This document shows, piece by piece, positions 1-8,586 of a stretch of DNA of 64,000 nucleotides. The notes under the pieces were generated by a model, which was given only the letters and a program-made list of their open reading frames with translations, was not told where the DNA came from and made no database searches. The translations under genes were made by a program, and so were the position numbers. The stretch is taken from assembly GCA_963977525.1 (NCBI GenBank), contig CAXBPC010000010.1, positions 1-64,000 of the forward strand. Direction: 5' to 3'. Numbering within the stretch: position 1 is the first letter of the stretch; every line of letters starts with the position of its first letter. This DNA comes from Ancylomarina sp963977525. Lineage in GTDB: Bacteria; Bacteroidota; Bacteroidia; Bacteroidales; Marinifilaceae.

Positions 1-55
1 AACCCAGGACCCCATCATTAAAAGTGATGTGCTCTACCAGCTGAGCTAAGGAATC
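1..55 (-). tRNA. tRNA-Lys (TTT), 3' part cut by window edge
   Basis: This is the 5' part of a third tRNA-Lys copy, identical to the two complete copies at 95-167 and 207-279. The anticodon loop reads CTTTTAA with anticodon TTT. The acceptor 3' strand and part of the T arm lie outside the window. Confidence 0.93.
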
Positions 56-94
56 GTGCTAATTTTATTTGTAAGACTTTTGCTTGTCTTATTG

Positions 95-167
95 TGATCC
101 CTCTGGGGTTCGAACCCAGGACCCCATCATTAAAAGTGATGTGCTCTACCAGCTGAGCTAAGGAATC
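95..167 (-). tRNA. tRNA-Lys (TTT)
   Basis: The sequence is 73 nt with a complete cloverleaf. The acceptor strands GATTCCT and AGGGATC pair over seven positions with one G-T pair, the D arm contains AGCTCAGCTGG, the anticodon loop is CTTTTAA (TTT, lysine) and the T loop is GGTTCGAACCC. The genome does not encode CCA: CAA follows the discriminator A. It is the middle of three identical tandem copies. Confidence 0.97.
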
Positions 168-206
168 GTGCTAATTTTATTTGTAAGACTTTTGCTTGTC
201 TTATTG

Positions 207-279
207 TGATCCCTCTGGGGTTCGAACCCAGGACCCCATCATTAAAAGTGATGTGCTCTACCAGCTGAGCTAAGGAATC
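207..279 (-). tRNA. tRNA-Lys (TTT), first of the array
   Basis: This copy is identical in all 73 nt to the one at 95-167. It is promoter-proximal, and a strong Bacteroidota-type promoter lies at 309-340, so all three copies are probably one precursor transcript. Confidence 0.97.
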
Positions 280-308
280 AGTAATAAGCTTTGTTTTTTA
301 AAGCGTTG

Positions 309-340
309 CAAATATAGATTCTTTAAATTAAATACGCAAA
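309..340 (-). promoter_or_regulatory. Promoter of the tRNA-Lys array
   Basis: On the minus strand a TTTG (-33 box, 337-340) is followed after 20 nt by TATATTTG (-7 box, 309-316). This matches the Bacteroidota consensus TTTG-n19-22-TAnnTTTG exactly. It lies 30 bp upstream of the first tRNA. Confidence 0.8.
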
Positions 341-684
341 CCCTAAATGCTTGTAATGCCCAGTTTTTTTAATGTTGGAGTGCTGTAAGCACCCTTATTG
401 CACTGGTTCGTAAAATGATATCATAGGGGGAAAAAACTAAAAAAAACTTACATTTTTTTTTATGACTGATTTCGCCTTTATGATAAGGCCTAAAAAGGAG
501 CATTAAATCTGAATTTACTGCTTGCAAGTTAAAACCTTTTTATCCTTATCTAAAGCTTTGTTAAAGAATAAAATGCTAATATTTTTTTGAGAAAATAGAA
601 TGATAAGTCGCCGATTTTGCTGATTTTTTAGCTGAACAAGCCAAAGTTTCGATTTTTCAGGCAGTAACTTATAATTTTGTCGAA
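341..684. other. AT-rich non-coding stretch
   Basis: No credible gene is seen between the tRNA promoter and the promoter of the next gene. A short hairpin (GTGCT, GTA, AGCAC) sits at 380-392, with no U-tract and no assigned role. A second weak promoter-like pair (TTTC at 647-650, TAATTTTG at 672-679) lies at the right end. Confidence 0.5.
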
Positions 685-718
685 ATTGTACAATAAAACT
701 GAAAAAAAATTAAATTTG
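685..718 (+). promoter_or_regulatory. Candidate promoter for the SDR gene
   Basis: TAAATTTG at 711-718 matches the TAnnTTTG -7 consensus. A TTG-containing -33-like element at 685-688 lies 22 nt upstream. It would give a leader of about 95 nt before the ATG at 821. Confidence 0.4.
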
Positions 719-820
719 TGCTTCAGTAAAGAAGGTGGATGAATACTTAGAATAGAGATTTATCTATTTTTTAGATTAAATCATCTTTTATCACCTCAAC
801 GAAAATAAAGAAATAAGCAT

Positions 821-1630
821 ATGATCGATAAAATTGTTCTTGTTACTGGAGCATCATCTGGAATAGGGAAGGCTTTAGCTTTTGAGTTTGCATCGCGTGG
901 TTCAAAATTAGTATTAGCTGCTCGAAATATTGAAAAGCTAAAGGAAATTGAAAAAACCTTAACTGAACAAGGAACTGAAGTTCTAATTGTAAAAACGGAT
1001 GTGAGTATTGAAAGCGATTGTCAGAATTTAATTTCGGAAGCAATTTCAAAATTTGGACGTTTAGATGTCTTAATTAATAATGCAGGAATCTCAATGCGTG
1101 CTATGTTTAAGGATTGCGAGCTATCTGTTCTTAAGAATTTGATGGATGTGAATTTCTGGGGAACGGTTTATTGTACTAAATATGCCATGCCTTATATTAC
1201 ACAATCTAAAGGATCGGTTGTAGGTGTTATCTCAATTGCAGGTTATGTTGGATTACCCGGACGTACTGGTTATTCAGCTTCAAAATATGCTATTCGAGGT
1301 TTCCTTGATACATTAAGAGTAGAGAATTTAAAGACGGGTGTGCATGTTTTAGTAGCGGCTCCTGGCTTTACAGCTTCTAATGTTAGAAGTGTAGCTTTAA
1401 CAGCTGATGGAAGCTCACAGGGCGAAACACCAAGGGATGAAGCTAAGATGATGACGGCTGAAGTTTGTGCTTCTCATATTGCCAAAGCCATAGTAAAACG
1501 TAAGCGTGAGTTAATTCTAACTTTTGTAGAAGGTAAGTTTACGGTTTGGTTGAAAAAATGGTTTCCAAGCTTGTTGGAAAAGTTAACCTATAAGCATATG
1601 GCCAAAGAACCTAATTCAGGATTAGAATAA
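821..1630 (+). CDS. SDR family NAD(P)-dependent oxidoreductase
   Basis: A 269-residue classical short-chain dehydrogenase/reductase. The Rossmann glycine motif TGASSGIG is at residues 9-16 and NNAG at 86-89. The catalytic triad is visible as Ser138, Tyr151 and Lys155 (YSASK). The C-terminal tail (about 200-269) is basic and hydrophobic (LTFVEGKFTVWLKKWFP), as in membrane-associated SDRs of the DHRS7-like group, so a lipid-type substrate is possible. The substrate cannot be read from the sequence. The gene is monocistronic, with yebC next on the same strand behind its own promoter. Confidence 0.88.
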   Translation: MIDKIVLVTGASSGIGKALAFEFASRGSKLVLAARNIEKLKEIEKTLTEQGTEVLIVKTDVSIESDCQNLISEAISKFGRLDVLINNAGISMRAMFKDCELSVLKNLMDVNFWGTVYCTKYAMPYITQSKGSVVGVISIAGYVGLPGRTGYSASKYAIRGFLDTLRVENLKTGVHVLVAAPGFTASNVRSVALTADGSSQGETPRDEAKMMTAEVCASHIAKAIVKRKRELILTFVEGKFTVWLKKWFPSLLEKLTYKHMAKEPNSGLE

Positions 1631-1713
1631 GTGTGATATTGATATTTAAATCGAGTTAAACAGGCAATAATGTGATTGTACGTTGTTAGAACTACGATTT
1701 AATCATCGAAAAA

Positions 1714-1745
1714 TTTTAAAGAGTAAAAGGCAAGTGTTACATTTG
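1714..1745 (+). promoter_or_regulatory. Promoter of yebC
   Basis: An exact -7 box TACATTTG lies at 1738-1745 and a TTTT/-33-like element at 1714-1717 with 20 nt between them. The -7 box ends 22 bp before the ATG, giving a very short leader. Confidence 0.55.
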
Positions 1746-1767
1746 CCGAAAATCATAATCATAAATC

Positions 1768-2475
1768 ATGGGAAGAGCATTTGAATTTAGAAAGGCACGC
1801 AAGTTTAAGCGTTGGGATAAAATGGCTAAAACCTTTACCCGAATAGGAAAGGAAATCGTAATCGCTATTAAAGAGGGCGGAACTGATCCTACATCCAATT
1901 CGCGTCTTCGTGCAGTAATTCAGAATGCAAGAGCAGCTAACATGCCTAAAGAAAATGTTGAGCGCGCTATTAAGAAAGCTACATCGAAAGATCAAAAAGA
2001 CTTTAAAGAACTTATATACGAGGGATATGCACCACATGGTATTGCTGTATTGGTAGAAACTGCTACTGATAATCACATGCGTACCGTAGCAGATGTTCGT
2101 TCTTACTTTAGTAAGACTAAAGGTAGCCTAGGAACTGCAGGTAGTGTTGAGTTTATGTTTGAGCATAAGTGTCACTTTAAAATAGAGAACACTGGTCAGG
2201 ATCTTGAAGAGTTAGAGTTAGAAGTTATCGATCTTGGTGTTGAAGACGTTTTTGCTGAGGAGGATGGTATCATGTTGTATGCATCATTTGAAGATTTCGG
2301 TAGAGTACAAGCCTATTTAGAGGGTAATGATATTCTGCCTCTTAGTTCAGGTTTTGAGCGTATTCCAATGGATACAAAAGAGCTTAGCGATGAACAAGTT
2401 GCTGATGTAGAAAAGCTTCTTGATAAATTAGAAGATAATGACGATGTATTACATGTTTACCACAACATGGCATAA
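1768..2475 (+). CDS. yebC: YebC/PmpR family protein
   Basis: A 235-residue protein matching the YebC/TACO1 family over its full length. The N-terminus MGRAFEFRKARK replaces the usual MAGHSKW-type start, as is common in Bacteroidota. It is followed by the conserved GGTDPTSNSRLRAVIQNAR segment and MPKENVERAIKKA. Family members have been described as transcriptional regulators and, more recently, as helping ribosomes through difficult motifs. Which applies here cannot be told from sequence. A strong terminator follows at 2496-2530. Confidence 0.95.
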   Translation: MGRAFEFRKARKFKRWDKMAKTFTRIGKEIVIAIKEGGTDPTSNSRLRAVIQNARAANMPKENVERAIKKATSKDQKDFKELIYEGYAPHGIAVLVETATDNHMRTVADVRSYFSKTKGSLGTAGSVEFMFEHKCHFKIENTGQDLEELELEVIDLGVEDVFAEEDGIMLYASFEDFGRVQAYLEGNDILPLSSGFERIPMDTKELSDEQVADVEKLLDKLEDNDDVLHVYHNMA

Positions 2476-2495
2476 GTCAGACAAGCATATGAAAC

Positions 2496-2530
2496 AAAAA
2501 AGACCTTCACAATCGTGAAGGTCTTTTTTG
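2496..2530 (+). terminator. Rho-independent terminator after yebC
   Basis: A perfect 12-bp stem (AAAGACCTTCAC / GTGAAGGTCTTT) with a 4-nt loop, followed by a T-tract. The A-tract on the other side makes it likely bidirectional, also ending the convergent YitT gene. Confidence 0.9.
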
Positions 2531-2552
2531 TTTGTATGGGTGAATAGTACTA

Positions 2553-3563
2553 TTATTCTACTTTACCAGAAAGCGATTTAAAGCCTTTTCCTAATATTTC
2601 ATTCGTTTCCATAACCGTAATGAAGGCATTAGGGTCGATATGCTCTATGAAATCTCTTAACATAGATAGCTCACGTCTATTCACAACAATAAATATCATG
2701 TTCTTATCTTGTCCGTCATACATACCTTGTCCTTTAAGGTAAGTACCACTACGTTTCATATCGATGACAACCTTATCTCGGATTTCATCAGTTTTATCAG
2801 AAATAATAAACAAAGCTTTCTCGAAAGTTGAACCCTGAATTGTGATATCAATAACTCGACCAGAAATATAGAGTACAATAAGAGAATAAAGTGGAATTTG
2901 CCAATCCATATCCACATATAGGCTACAAAGTATGATAATCAAGTCGACATAAATGATCATTTGTCCTAAAGGCAAACCTGTATATTTCGATAGAATCATA
3001 CCTATTGTGTCAGTACCTGTAGTTGTGGCTTTAGCTCTTAGTATCAATCCAAATCCGAAACCAATAAGAATACCACCAAACACGCAGGATAGGAGTATAT
3101 CATCAACTAAAGGGACTAATCCCCACCATTTTGTCGCTAGATCGATGAAAATTGAGCTAAGGAAGAATCCGAAAAAAGTTTTGAAACCAAATCGAGGACC
3201 TAATATTTTAATACCAACTAATACAAGTATAATATTGATGACAAGTCCTGTTAAGCCAACTGGAATACCACCTTCATATTGATGGAACATATCATTTTGA
3301 TATTCCATGAAGTAATAGCCAATCTTAGAAAAGAAACCAGAATATTCCGAAGCATCTAAAAGATCCAAAGGGCCATGAGGAAATAGTCCTGCAGATAGTT
3401 TGTTGATAATGATTCCAATACCATAAGCGCCTCCAGGAACTATAAAGTGTGGTGTAATAAAGAAAATATAACCTAGAGCAAGCACAAAGGCTCCTGCCAC
3501 AAGTAGAGCGTAATTATAGAACCATTTACCTGAAAATAACTTGTCGTTTTGAATAAATGCCAT
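2553..3563 (-). CDS. YitT family membrane protein (DUF161/DUF2179)
   Basis: A 336-residue integral membrane protein. Hydrophobic segments are visible near residues 15-35, 105-125, 130-155, 160-180 and 205-235, matching the YitT membrane repeat region. The C-terminal soluble part (about 245-330) matches DUF2179 and ends in a segment containing FITVMETNEILGKGF. A loop of about 50 residues between the first and second membrane segments (about 50-100) is longer than in Firmicutes relatives. The function of the family is not established. It is convergent with yebC and shares the hairpin at 2496-2530. Confidence 0.85.
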   Translation of the reverse strand: MAFIQNDKLFSGKWFYNYALLVAGAFVLALGYIFFITPHFIVPGGAYGIGIIINKLSAGLFPHGPLDLLDASEYSGFFSKIGYYFMEYQNDMFHQYEGGIPVGLTGLVINIILVLVGIKILGPRFGFKTFFGFFLSSIFIDLATKWWGLVPLVDDILLSCVFGGILIGFGFGLILRAKATTTGTDTIGMILSKYTGLPLGQMIIYVDLIIILCSLYVDMDWQIPLYSLIVLYISGRVIDITIQGSTFEKALFIISDKTDEIRDKVVIDMKRSGTYLKGQGMYDGQDKNMIFIVVNRRELSMLRDFIEHIDPNAFITVMETNEILGKGFKSLSGKVE

Positions 3564-3708
3564 GGAATATGTTGGTTTTTAGGTTGTAAGCTTGATGTTG
3601 TCGTCAGATTTTTATGTGCTTACTACAAAGCAAATAAGAATTTTTTAAATAATAGATATTAAAGCTGTGAAATTTAAATTTATCTCATAAAATAGAAAAG
3701 TGATAAAC

Positions 3709-3756
3709 AAAAAAAAATCTGTGAAGAGAAAGTCTATTTGACTTCTATTCACAGAT
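3709..3756 (-). terminator. Terminator of the beta-barrel receptor gene
   Basis: On the minus strand a long stem (ATCTGTGAATAGAAGTC against GACTTTCTCTTCACAGAT) is followed directly by a run of nine T. It sits 22 bp beyond the stop codon of the receptor gene. Confidence 0.9.
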
Positions 3757-3778
3757 AATTATATTCCCTTAAGAGATA

Positions 3779-6178
3779 TTACATCCCGCCAATATTGGCA
3801 CCTTTTGCTCTTCTAATGCTTCTATAATTGTTAATCTTATAACTTAAACTAAGCTTAAAGGTGGGTGCATCTTTATCGTATTTATTAACTTGTTTGTAAT
3901 CCTTATTATAATAAGATCGACCCATATCAGCTGTGTTAAAAACATCTGTCACAATAAAACTTGCAGATAGTTTTCTTTTGAAGAAACTATGCTTTAAGGT
4001 CATTGTTGTGAGGAGAACCTCATCTTTTTCTCCCTGTGCCCACTTTGTTTTAGAATCATATTTCAAGTGTAACTGAAATTGAGTCAGCTTAGTCAATTTG
4101 AAACGGGAAACACTTTGCAATACCCAATTGGTGCTTGTTGTTGAAAATTTGTGTTTCTCAGGGGTCCCTAAACTAGAACTTTCTATGTAGTCACCTTCAG
4201 TTTTGTAATGAGATAGGTCAACTAACATTAATTGATTCCACCATTTTGATATGGATAGGTTTGCAAAAGCTTCAAGACCCAAGCTATAATCTTTGCCTAC
4301 ATTTTCGTATTTAGTGATGATAACATCGGGATCAATTTCTGAAACGGTTTTAATGCGCTCAATTTTATCCTTGTTTGATCTGTAATAAGATGCTAATGAA
4401 AAGCGATGTTTTCCAAATTCTGTATTGTATTGCAATTCAAATGAATCTGTCAACTCAGGATCAAGATCAGGGTTACCCTGTGTTCTATTATAGATATCAT
4501 TCCACACTTCAAATCCTTCAAGCATACCACTTGAAGGGCGCTTGATACGACGAGAGTAGTTCGCTGAAATTTTACTGACTTTACCCAAATCTATCTGTGA
4601 GTGCAGTGATGGGAAGAAGTCCCAACGCTTTAGATCTGACTTGTTACCTTCATATTTGATTTCTCTGTCGAGATGTTCAGCTCTTAATCCAAGTTGGTAG
4701 CTAATTTTATTTAATTCTCCTGAATAGATAGCATACAAGCTTTGTATTGTTTTTTTATAATCAGATGATAAGCTATAATCTGGATTAATAATTTTATTCT
4801 CGGTAAAAGAATGATTTTTCTCAAAATCAAATGAAAGGTATTGATATCCCGCTTCAAACTTACTTTTCCCAGCTAGTGGCAGGGTATAGTCTGATGACAT
4901 CACAATACCTTTAGCATCTTCTTCAATATATGAAAGATAGGAATCTGTTTCACTTACAGACTGGTCTTCGCTATCTATAGTTTTTTCATATGTTTTACTA
5001 GTGTAATCAATAAATGTATTTAATTGATGCCCTTTTTTGTTGAATTTACGTAGATAAGTAAGGGTTGTTTCATAAAAATTCATCTCATCTTCAGTCAATT
5101 CTTTGCTTTTGTCAATTGAAACATCGTCTTTCGTTTCATATTTTTCATAGACCAATTTATCTAATTTTTCCTTTGTGTATCTGCCCGTTTTGGCAGTTAT
5201 GCTGAATAAATTTAGACTGTCAATTTCAAAATCATAAGCTGATGATAATAAATAGCTCTTGTCTTTAATATTTAGCCTACCCAAAGCATCTAAATATGAT
5301 TGGGGTTCAGTAAACAAGGTTTTGTGATTCTTTCTGTTACCTGTATTAGTCTTAGCATTATAATTTGCACCCAGGTAAAAGTTGCTCTTTTTCTTTTTTA
5401 AATTAAGCATACCCGTACTTGCAAAATTTTCATGGCTTCCAGGACTTAGGTTAAGAAAACCACTGGCTCCTTTAAAGCTGGCTTTTTTGCTTATGATATT
5501 AATAATACCAGCACCACCTTCAGAGTCATATTTTGCCGAGGGGTTGGTTATGATTTCGATACTTTCAATATTGTTTGTTGGAATTTGGTTTAGGATTTCC
5601 TGAGCGCTTCTAATGCTTGGTTTACCATCAATTAGAACGGTAAGATCAGCACTTCCTCTAAGGGTTACATTTCCATTCACATCAATACTTACTGAAGGAA
5701 CTGTTTCTAAAACATCGATAGCTGTGCCACCTACAGCAGATAGTTGATTACTAACAGAAATTACTTTTTTGTCGATTTGATAATCTATAGTATGATTATC
5801 GGAGTTCACAACAACCTCATGAAGAGCCTTGGTTGAAAGGTTCAGTTTTATGATTTTGAGATTTTTTTCTTTTTGGTAGCTGCGTATAGCAATGTTTGGA
5901 ATGATTTTTTTCTCATATCCTATGAATGAAACTTCTATATAATAGTTTCCAGCTTTTAATTTTTTGATTTCGAAAAAGCCATTTTCATTTGTAATGGTTC
6001 CATCAATAAGTTTTGATTTGTCTTTGCTATAAACTGATACTGTGGCGTATTCAATAGCTTCATTTGATTTAATATCTTTAATTGTACCATGAATAACTCC
6101 AATCTTAGGTGTTGAGTTATCGGCGTAAATAGGCGAACCTATCAGTAGAATGAAGAGTAGATGGATAAGGCGTTTCAT
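3779..6178 (-). CDS. Outer-membrane beta-barrel (TonB-dependent receptor-like) protein
   Basis: About 799 residues from the preferred start. An ATG 39 nt further upstream (6217) would add 13 polar residues before a clear signal peptide (MKRLIHLLFILLIGSPIYA), so the internal ATG is preferred. Next comes a carboxypeptidase-D regulatory-like beta-sandwich (about 30-115), then a plug domain (LRGSADLTVLIDGKPSI; GGAGIINIISKK) and a long barrel of the OMP_b-brl_3 type. No SusD partner or TonB-box-binding sensor lies nearby, so this is a stand-alone receptor rather than a polysaccharide locus. The ligand is unknown. Its own promoter (6262-6293) and terminator (3709-3756) make it monocistronic. Confidence 0.88.
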   Translation of the reverse strand: MKRLIHLLFILLIGSPIYADNSTPKIGVIHGTIKDIKSNEAIEYATVSVYSKDKSKLIDGTITNENGFFEIKKLKAGNYYIEVSFIGYEKKIIPNIAIRSYQKEKNLKIIKLNLSTKALHEVVVNSDNHTIDYQIDKKVISVSNQLSAVGGTAIDVLETVPSVSIDVNGNVTLRGSADLTVLIDGKPSIRSAQEILNQIPTNNIESIEIITNPSAKYDSEGGAGIINIISKKASFKGASGFLNLSPGSHENFASTGMLNLKKKKSNFYLGANYNAKTNTGNRKNHKTLFTEPQSYLDALGRLNIKDKSYLLSSAYDFEIDSLNLFSITAKTGRYTKEKLDKLVYEKYETKDDVSIDKSKELTEDEMNFYETTLTYLRKFNKKGHQLNTFIDYTSKTYEKTIDSEDQSVSETDSYLSYIEEDAKGIVMSSDYTLPLAGKSKFEAGYQYLSFDFEKNHSFTENKIINPDYSLSSDYKKTIQSLYAIYSGELNKISYQLGLRAEHLDREIKYEGNKSDLKRWDFFPSLHSQIDLGKVSKISANYSRRIKRPSSGMLEGFEVWNDIYNRTQGNPDLDPELTDSFELQYNTEFGKHRFSLASYYRSNKDKIERIKTVSEIDPDVIITKYENVGKDYSLGLEAFANLSISKWWNQLMLVDLSHYKTEGDYIESSSLGTPEKHKFSTTSTNWVLQSVSRFKLTKLTQFQLHLKYDSKTKWAQGEKDEVLLTTMTLKHSFFKRKLSASFIVTDVFNTADMGRSYYNKDYKQVNKYDKDAPTFKLSLSYKINNYRSIRRAKGANIGGM

Positions 6179-6261
6179 AAAATTTCTTGTTGACGAATGC
6201 ATGAATAAGTTATGCAAATTGTCAAATTAGTTAGTTAAGCGGTTCAAAAATTTGATCGATA

Positions 6262-6293
6262 CAAATATAAGCTTGTTATTTTTAAATCCTAAA
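6262..6293 (-). promoter_or_regulatory. Promoter of the beta-barrel receptor gene
   Basis: The minus strand reads TTTA (6290-6293), 20 nt, then an exact -7 box TATATTTG (6262-6269). The -7 box lies 84 bp upstream of the preferred start. Confidence 0.7.
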
Positions 6294-6353
6294 TATGATT
6301 TATGTTTTTTTACATAAAAACATGAAAGTGTTATTTTGAAATGCCTGTAAGAT

Positions 6354-6389
6354 AAAAAGGCTATTCTCTATAGATAAGAGAATAGCCTT
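6354..6389 (-). terminator. Terminator of purC
   Basis: A 13-bp inverted repeat (AAGGCTATTCTCT / AGAGAATAGCCTT) is followed on the minus strand by TTTTTAT. It lies 24 bp after the purC stop. Confidence 0.88.
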
Positions 6390-6412
6390 CGAAATATGAT
6401 AATTTAAACGTA

Positions 6413-7360
6413 TTACATGCTTTTAAGACAATCTGCAATGCCGCTTTCAATTCTAGCGTTGATATTTTTAGTATCAGCTTTAACGAACTTCTCACCAATA
6501 ATCTGTTCATAAAGCTCTATATATCGCTCAGAAATTAGATTGATACGATCTGCGTTCATTTCTGGAATTTGTTGTCCGTCTTTACCTTGGAAACCATTCT
6601 CCATTAACCACTCACGAACAAACTCCTTTGATAGTTGTTTTTGAGGCTCATTACGGTCAATTCTTTCCTGATAACCTTCAGCATAGAAATAACGAGATGA
6701 ATCTGGCGTATGGATCTCATCAATTAAATAGATTTGACCATCTTTTTCACCAAATTCATATTTAGTGTCAACTAAGATTAAGTTTTTCTTAGCAGCAATT
6801 TCAGTTCCTCTTTCAAAAAGAGCAATTGTATATTCTTCAAGTTTTTCGTAATCTTCTTTGCTAACGATACCTTGAGAAAGAATCTCTTCTCTTGAAATAT
6901 CTTCATCGTGTCCTTCAAGAGCTTTTGTAGTAGGGGTGATGATTGGTTTTTCGAATTTTTGGTTTTCAACCATTCCATCAGGCATTGGCATACCACAAAG
7001 TGTACGCTTTCCAGCTTTATATTCTCTCCAAGCATGTCCAGTCAAATAACCACGAATCACCATTTCAACCATGAAAGGATCAGCAAGGTGACCAACAGTA
7101 ACCATTGGGTCTGGAGTCTCAATTTTCCAGTTAGGAACGATATCAGAAGTCGCATCCAAGAATATGGCAGCAATCTGATTTAGTACTTGTCCTTTAAAAG
7201 GAATACCTTCTGGAAGAACCACATCGAAAGCTGAAATTCTATCAGAAACGACCATAGCAAGGTATTCATCGTTGATATTATAAACGTCACGAACTTTTCC
7301 TACGTATAAGTTCTTTTGATTTGGAAAGTTGAAATCTGTTTTTACAATTGCTTTGTTCAT
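6413..7360 (-). CDS. purC: Phosphoribosylaminoimidazole-succinocarboxamide synthase
   Basis: A 315-residue SAICAR synthetase, which joins CAIR and aspartate using ATP in de novo purine synthesis. The family signatures LYVGKVRDVY near residue 20, SDRISAFDVVLPEGIPFKG (about 40-58), a VIRGYLTGHAWREY segment (about 104-117) and LVDTKYEFG (about 196-204) are intact. The length suits the longer Bacteroidota/eukaryotic-like form. It follows phoH by 85 bp on the same strand with no intervening terminator, so the two are probably cotranscribed. Confidence 0.97.
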   Translation of the reverse strand: MNKAIVKTDFNFPNQKNLYVGKVRDVYNINDEYLAMVVSDRISAFDVVLPEGIPFKGQVLNQIAAIFLDATSDIVPNWKIETPDPMVTVGHLADPFMVEMVIRGYLTGHAWREYKAGKRTLCGMPMPDGMVENQKFEKPIITPTTKALEGHDEDISREEILSQGIVSKEDYEKLEEYTIALFERGTEIAAKKNLILVDTKYEFGEKDGQIYLIDEIHTPDSSRYFYAEGYQERIDRNEPQKQLSKEFVREWLMENGFQGKDGQQIPEMNADRINLISERYIELYEQIIGEKFVKADTKNINARIESGIADCLKSM

Positions 7361-7445
7361 CTGTACAGATAGATTTATAATTTATAAAATGGTAATTCTT
7401 TAACTAAATAGGACATGAAATGTTCCGACTACAAATTTATAAGAT

Positions 7446-8420
7446 TTATTCTTCTTTTTTCCACTTTTCCGATTCGTTTTCTTCATCAATTTCATATGCA
7501 CTCACAATTTTTTTCACAAGGCGATGACGAACAATATCAGATGTGTCGAATTCAACTGTTGCAATTCCTTTAATACCCTTTAAAATACGGAAGGCTTGTA
7601 CCAACCCAGATTGTTGTTTCCTAGGCAAATCAATTTGTGTAATATCACCCGTAATCATAAACTTACCGCTGGTTCCCATACGAGTTAGGAACATTTTTAG
7701 CTGTTTGCTGGTCGTGTTTTGTGCTTCATCCAATATAACAAAGGCATCGTTAAGGGTTCGTCCACGCATATAGGCTAGGGGAGCAATCTGAATAACTTCA
7801 GCTTCGAGATAACCAGCTAACTTCCTGGGAGGAATCATATCGAGTAGAGCATCGTATAGTGGTTGCAAATAAGGATCAATTTTTTCCTTTAGATCACCTG
7901 GTAGGAAGCCTAGGTTTTCACCAGCTTCAACAGCAGGGCGACTAAGTATAATGCGTTTAACCTCATTGTTCCGTAAGGCTTTTACTGCAAGAGCTACAGC
8001 AGTGTATGTTTTTCCAGAACCAGCAGGACCAACGGCAAAAACCATATCGTTATTTGCAGATTCTTCAACCAACTTGCGTTGATTTGGTGTTCTTGAACGA
8101 ATCATTTTCCCATTGTTCCCAAAAATGATGAGATTTTTTGGATCTTCAGGATCATCAATTTCTTTGGTGTTCTCAAGCACAATTCTTTTCAGATTTGCAG
8201 CTGTAAGCACATTATATTGGTTGTAATGTTGAAGAATGAGATTGATCTTATTCTCAAACAAATCCAAGGTTTTTTGTTCTCCTTTTACAATTAATTCGTC
8301 ACCTCGACCAACTATCTGAAGTTTTGGGAAAAGCTCCTTAAGAATATCAAGTTTGCTATTGTTTATTCCATAAAAATCGAGTGGGTCAATTGAGCCTATA
8401 GATATTATCCTTTCTATCAT
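7446..8420 (-). CDS. phoH: PhoH family ATPase
   Basis: A 324-residue cytoplasmic P-loop protein. Walker A is GPAGSGKT at 131-138 and Walker B is FVILDEAQNTT near 230. An N-terminal region of about 100 residues matches the PhoH-like (YbeZ) arrangement, with a KH-like segment. The YbeZ type is generally associated with RNA metabolism and ribosome-related functions, often next to ybeY. No ybeY is present here; purC follows instead. No phosphate-responsive operator is apparent. Confidence 0.92.
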   Translation of the reverse strand: MIERIISIGSIDPLDFYGINNSKLDILKELFPKLQIVGRGDELIVKGEQKTLDLFENKINLILQHYNQYNVLTAANLKRIVLENTKEIDDPEDPKNLIIFGNNGKMIRSRTPNQRKLVEESANNDMVFAVGPAGSGKTYTAVALAVKALRNNEVKRIILSRPAVEAGENLGFLPGDLKEKIDPYLQPLYDALLDMIPPRKLAGYLEAEVIQIAPLAYMRGRTLNDAFVILDEAQNTTSKQLKMFLTRMGTSGKFMITGDITQIDLPRKQQSGLVQAFRILKGIKGIATVEFDTSDIVRHRLVKKIVSAYEIDEENESEKWKKEE

Positions 8421-8586
8421 AAATTTTGTTCGATATTTATTACTTTTGATCCTACAAATTAGTTATTTTTTTCGATTGAATCAGGTTTTATCAGCGTCTA
8501 TTTAAACTCTTTCTTTAAATATATAAGTGATAAATGTCCATTTTGATCATGAAATAAAAATCAACTTATACTAAAATATTTAGTTC

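Larger units (their letters stand above)
1..279 (-). repeat. Tandem 112-bp repeat carrying tRNA-Lys
   Basis: Each unit is a 73-nt tRNA-Lys plus a 39-nt spacer. The two complete spacers (56-94 and 168-206) are identical, so the units are perfect repeats. The spacer contains a small inverted repeat, AAGAC...GTCTT, which may mark processing between the tRNAs. The array continues left of the window, so the copy number is unknown. Confidence 0.93.

Noticed and set aside
3779..6217. Upstream ATG at 6217 as the receptor start
   Set aside because: It would place 13 polar residues before the signal peptide; the ATG at 6178 begins a typical one.
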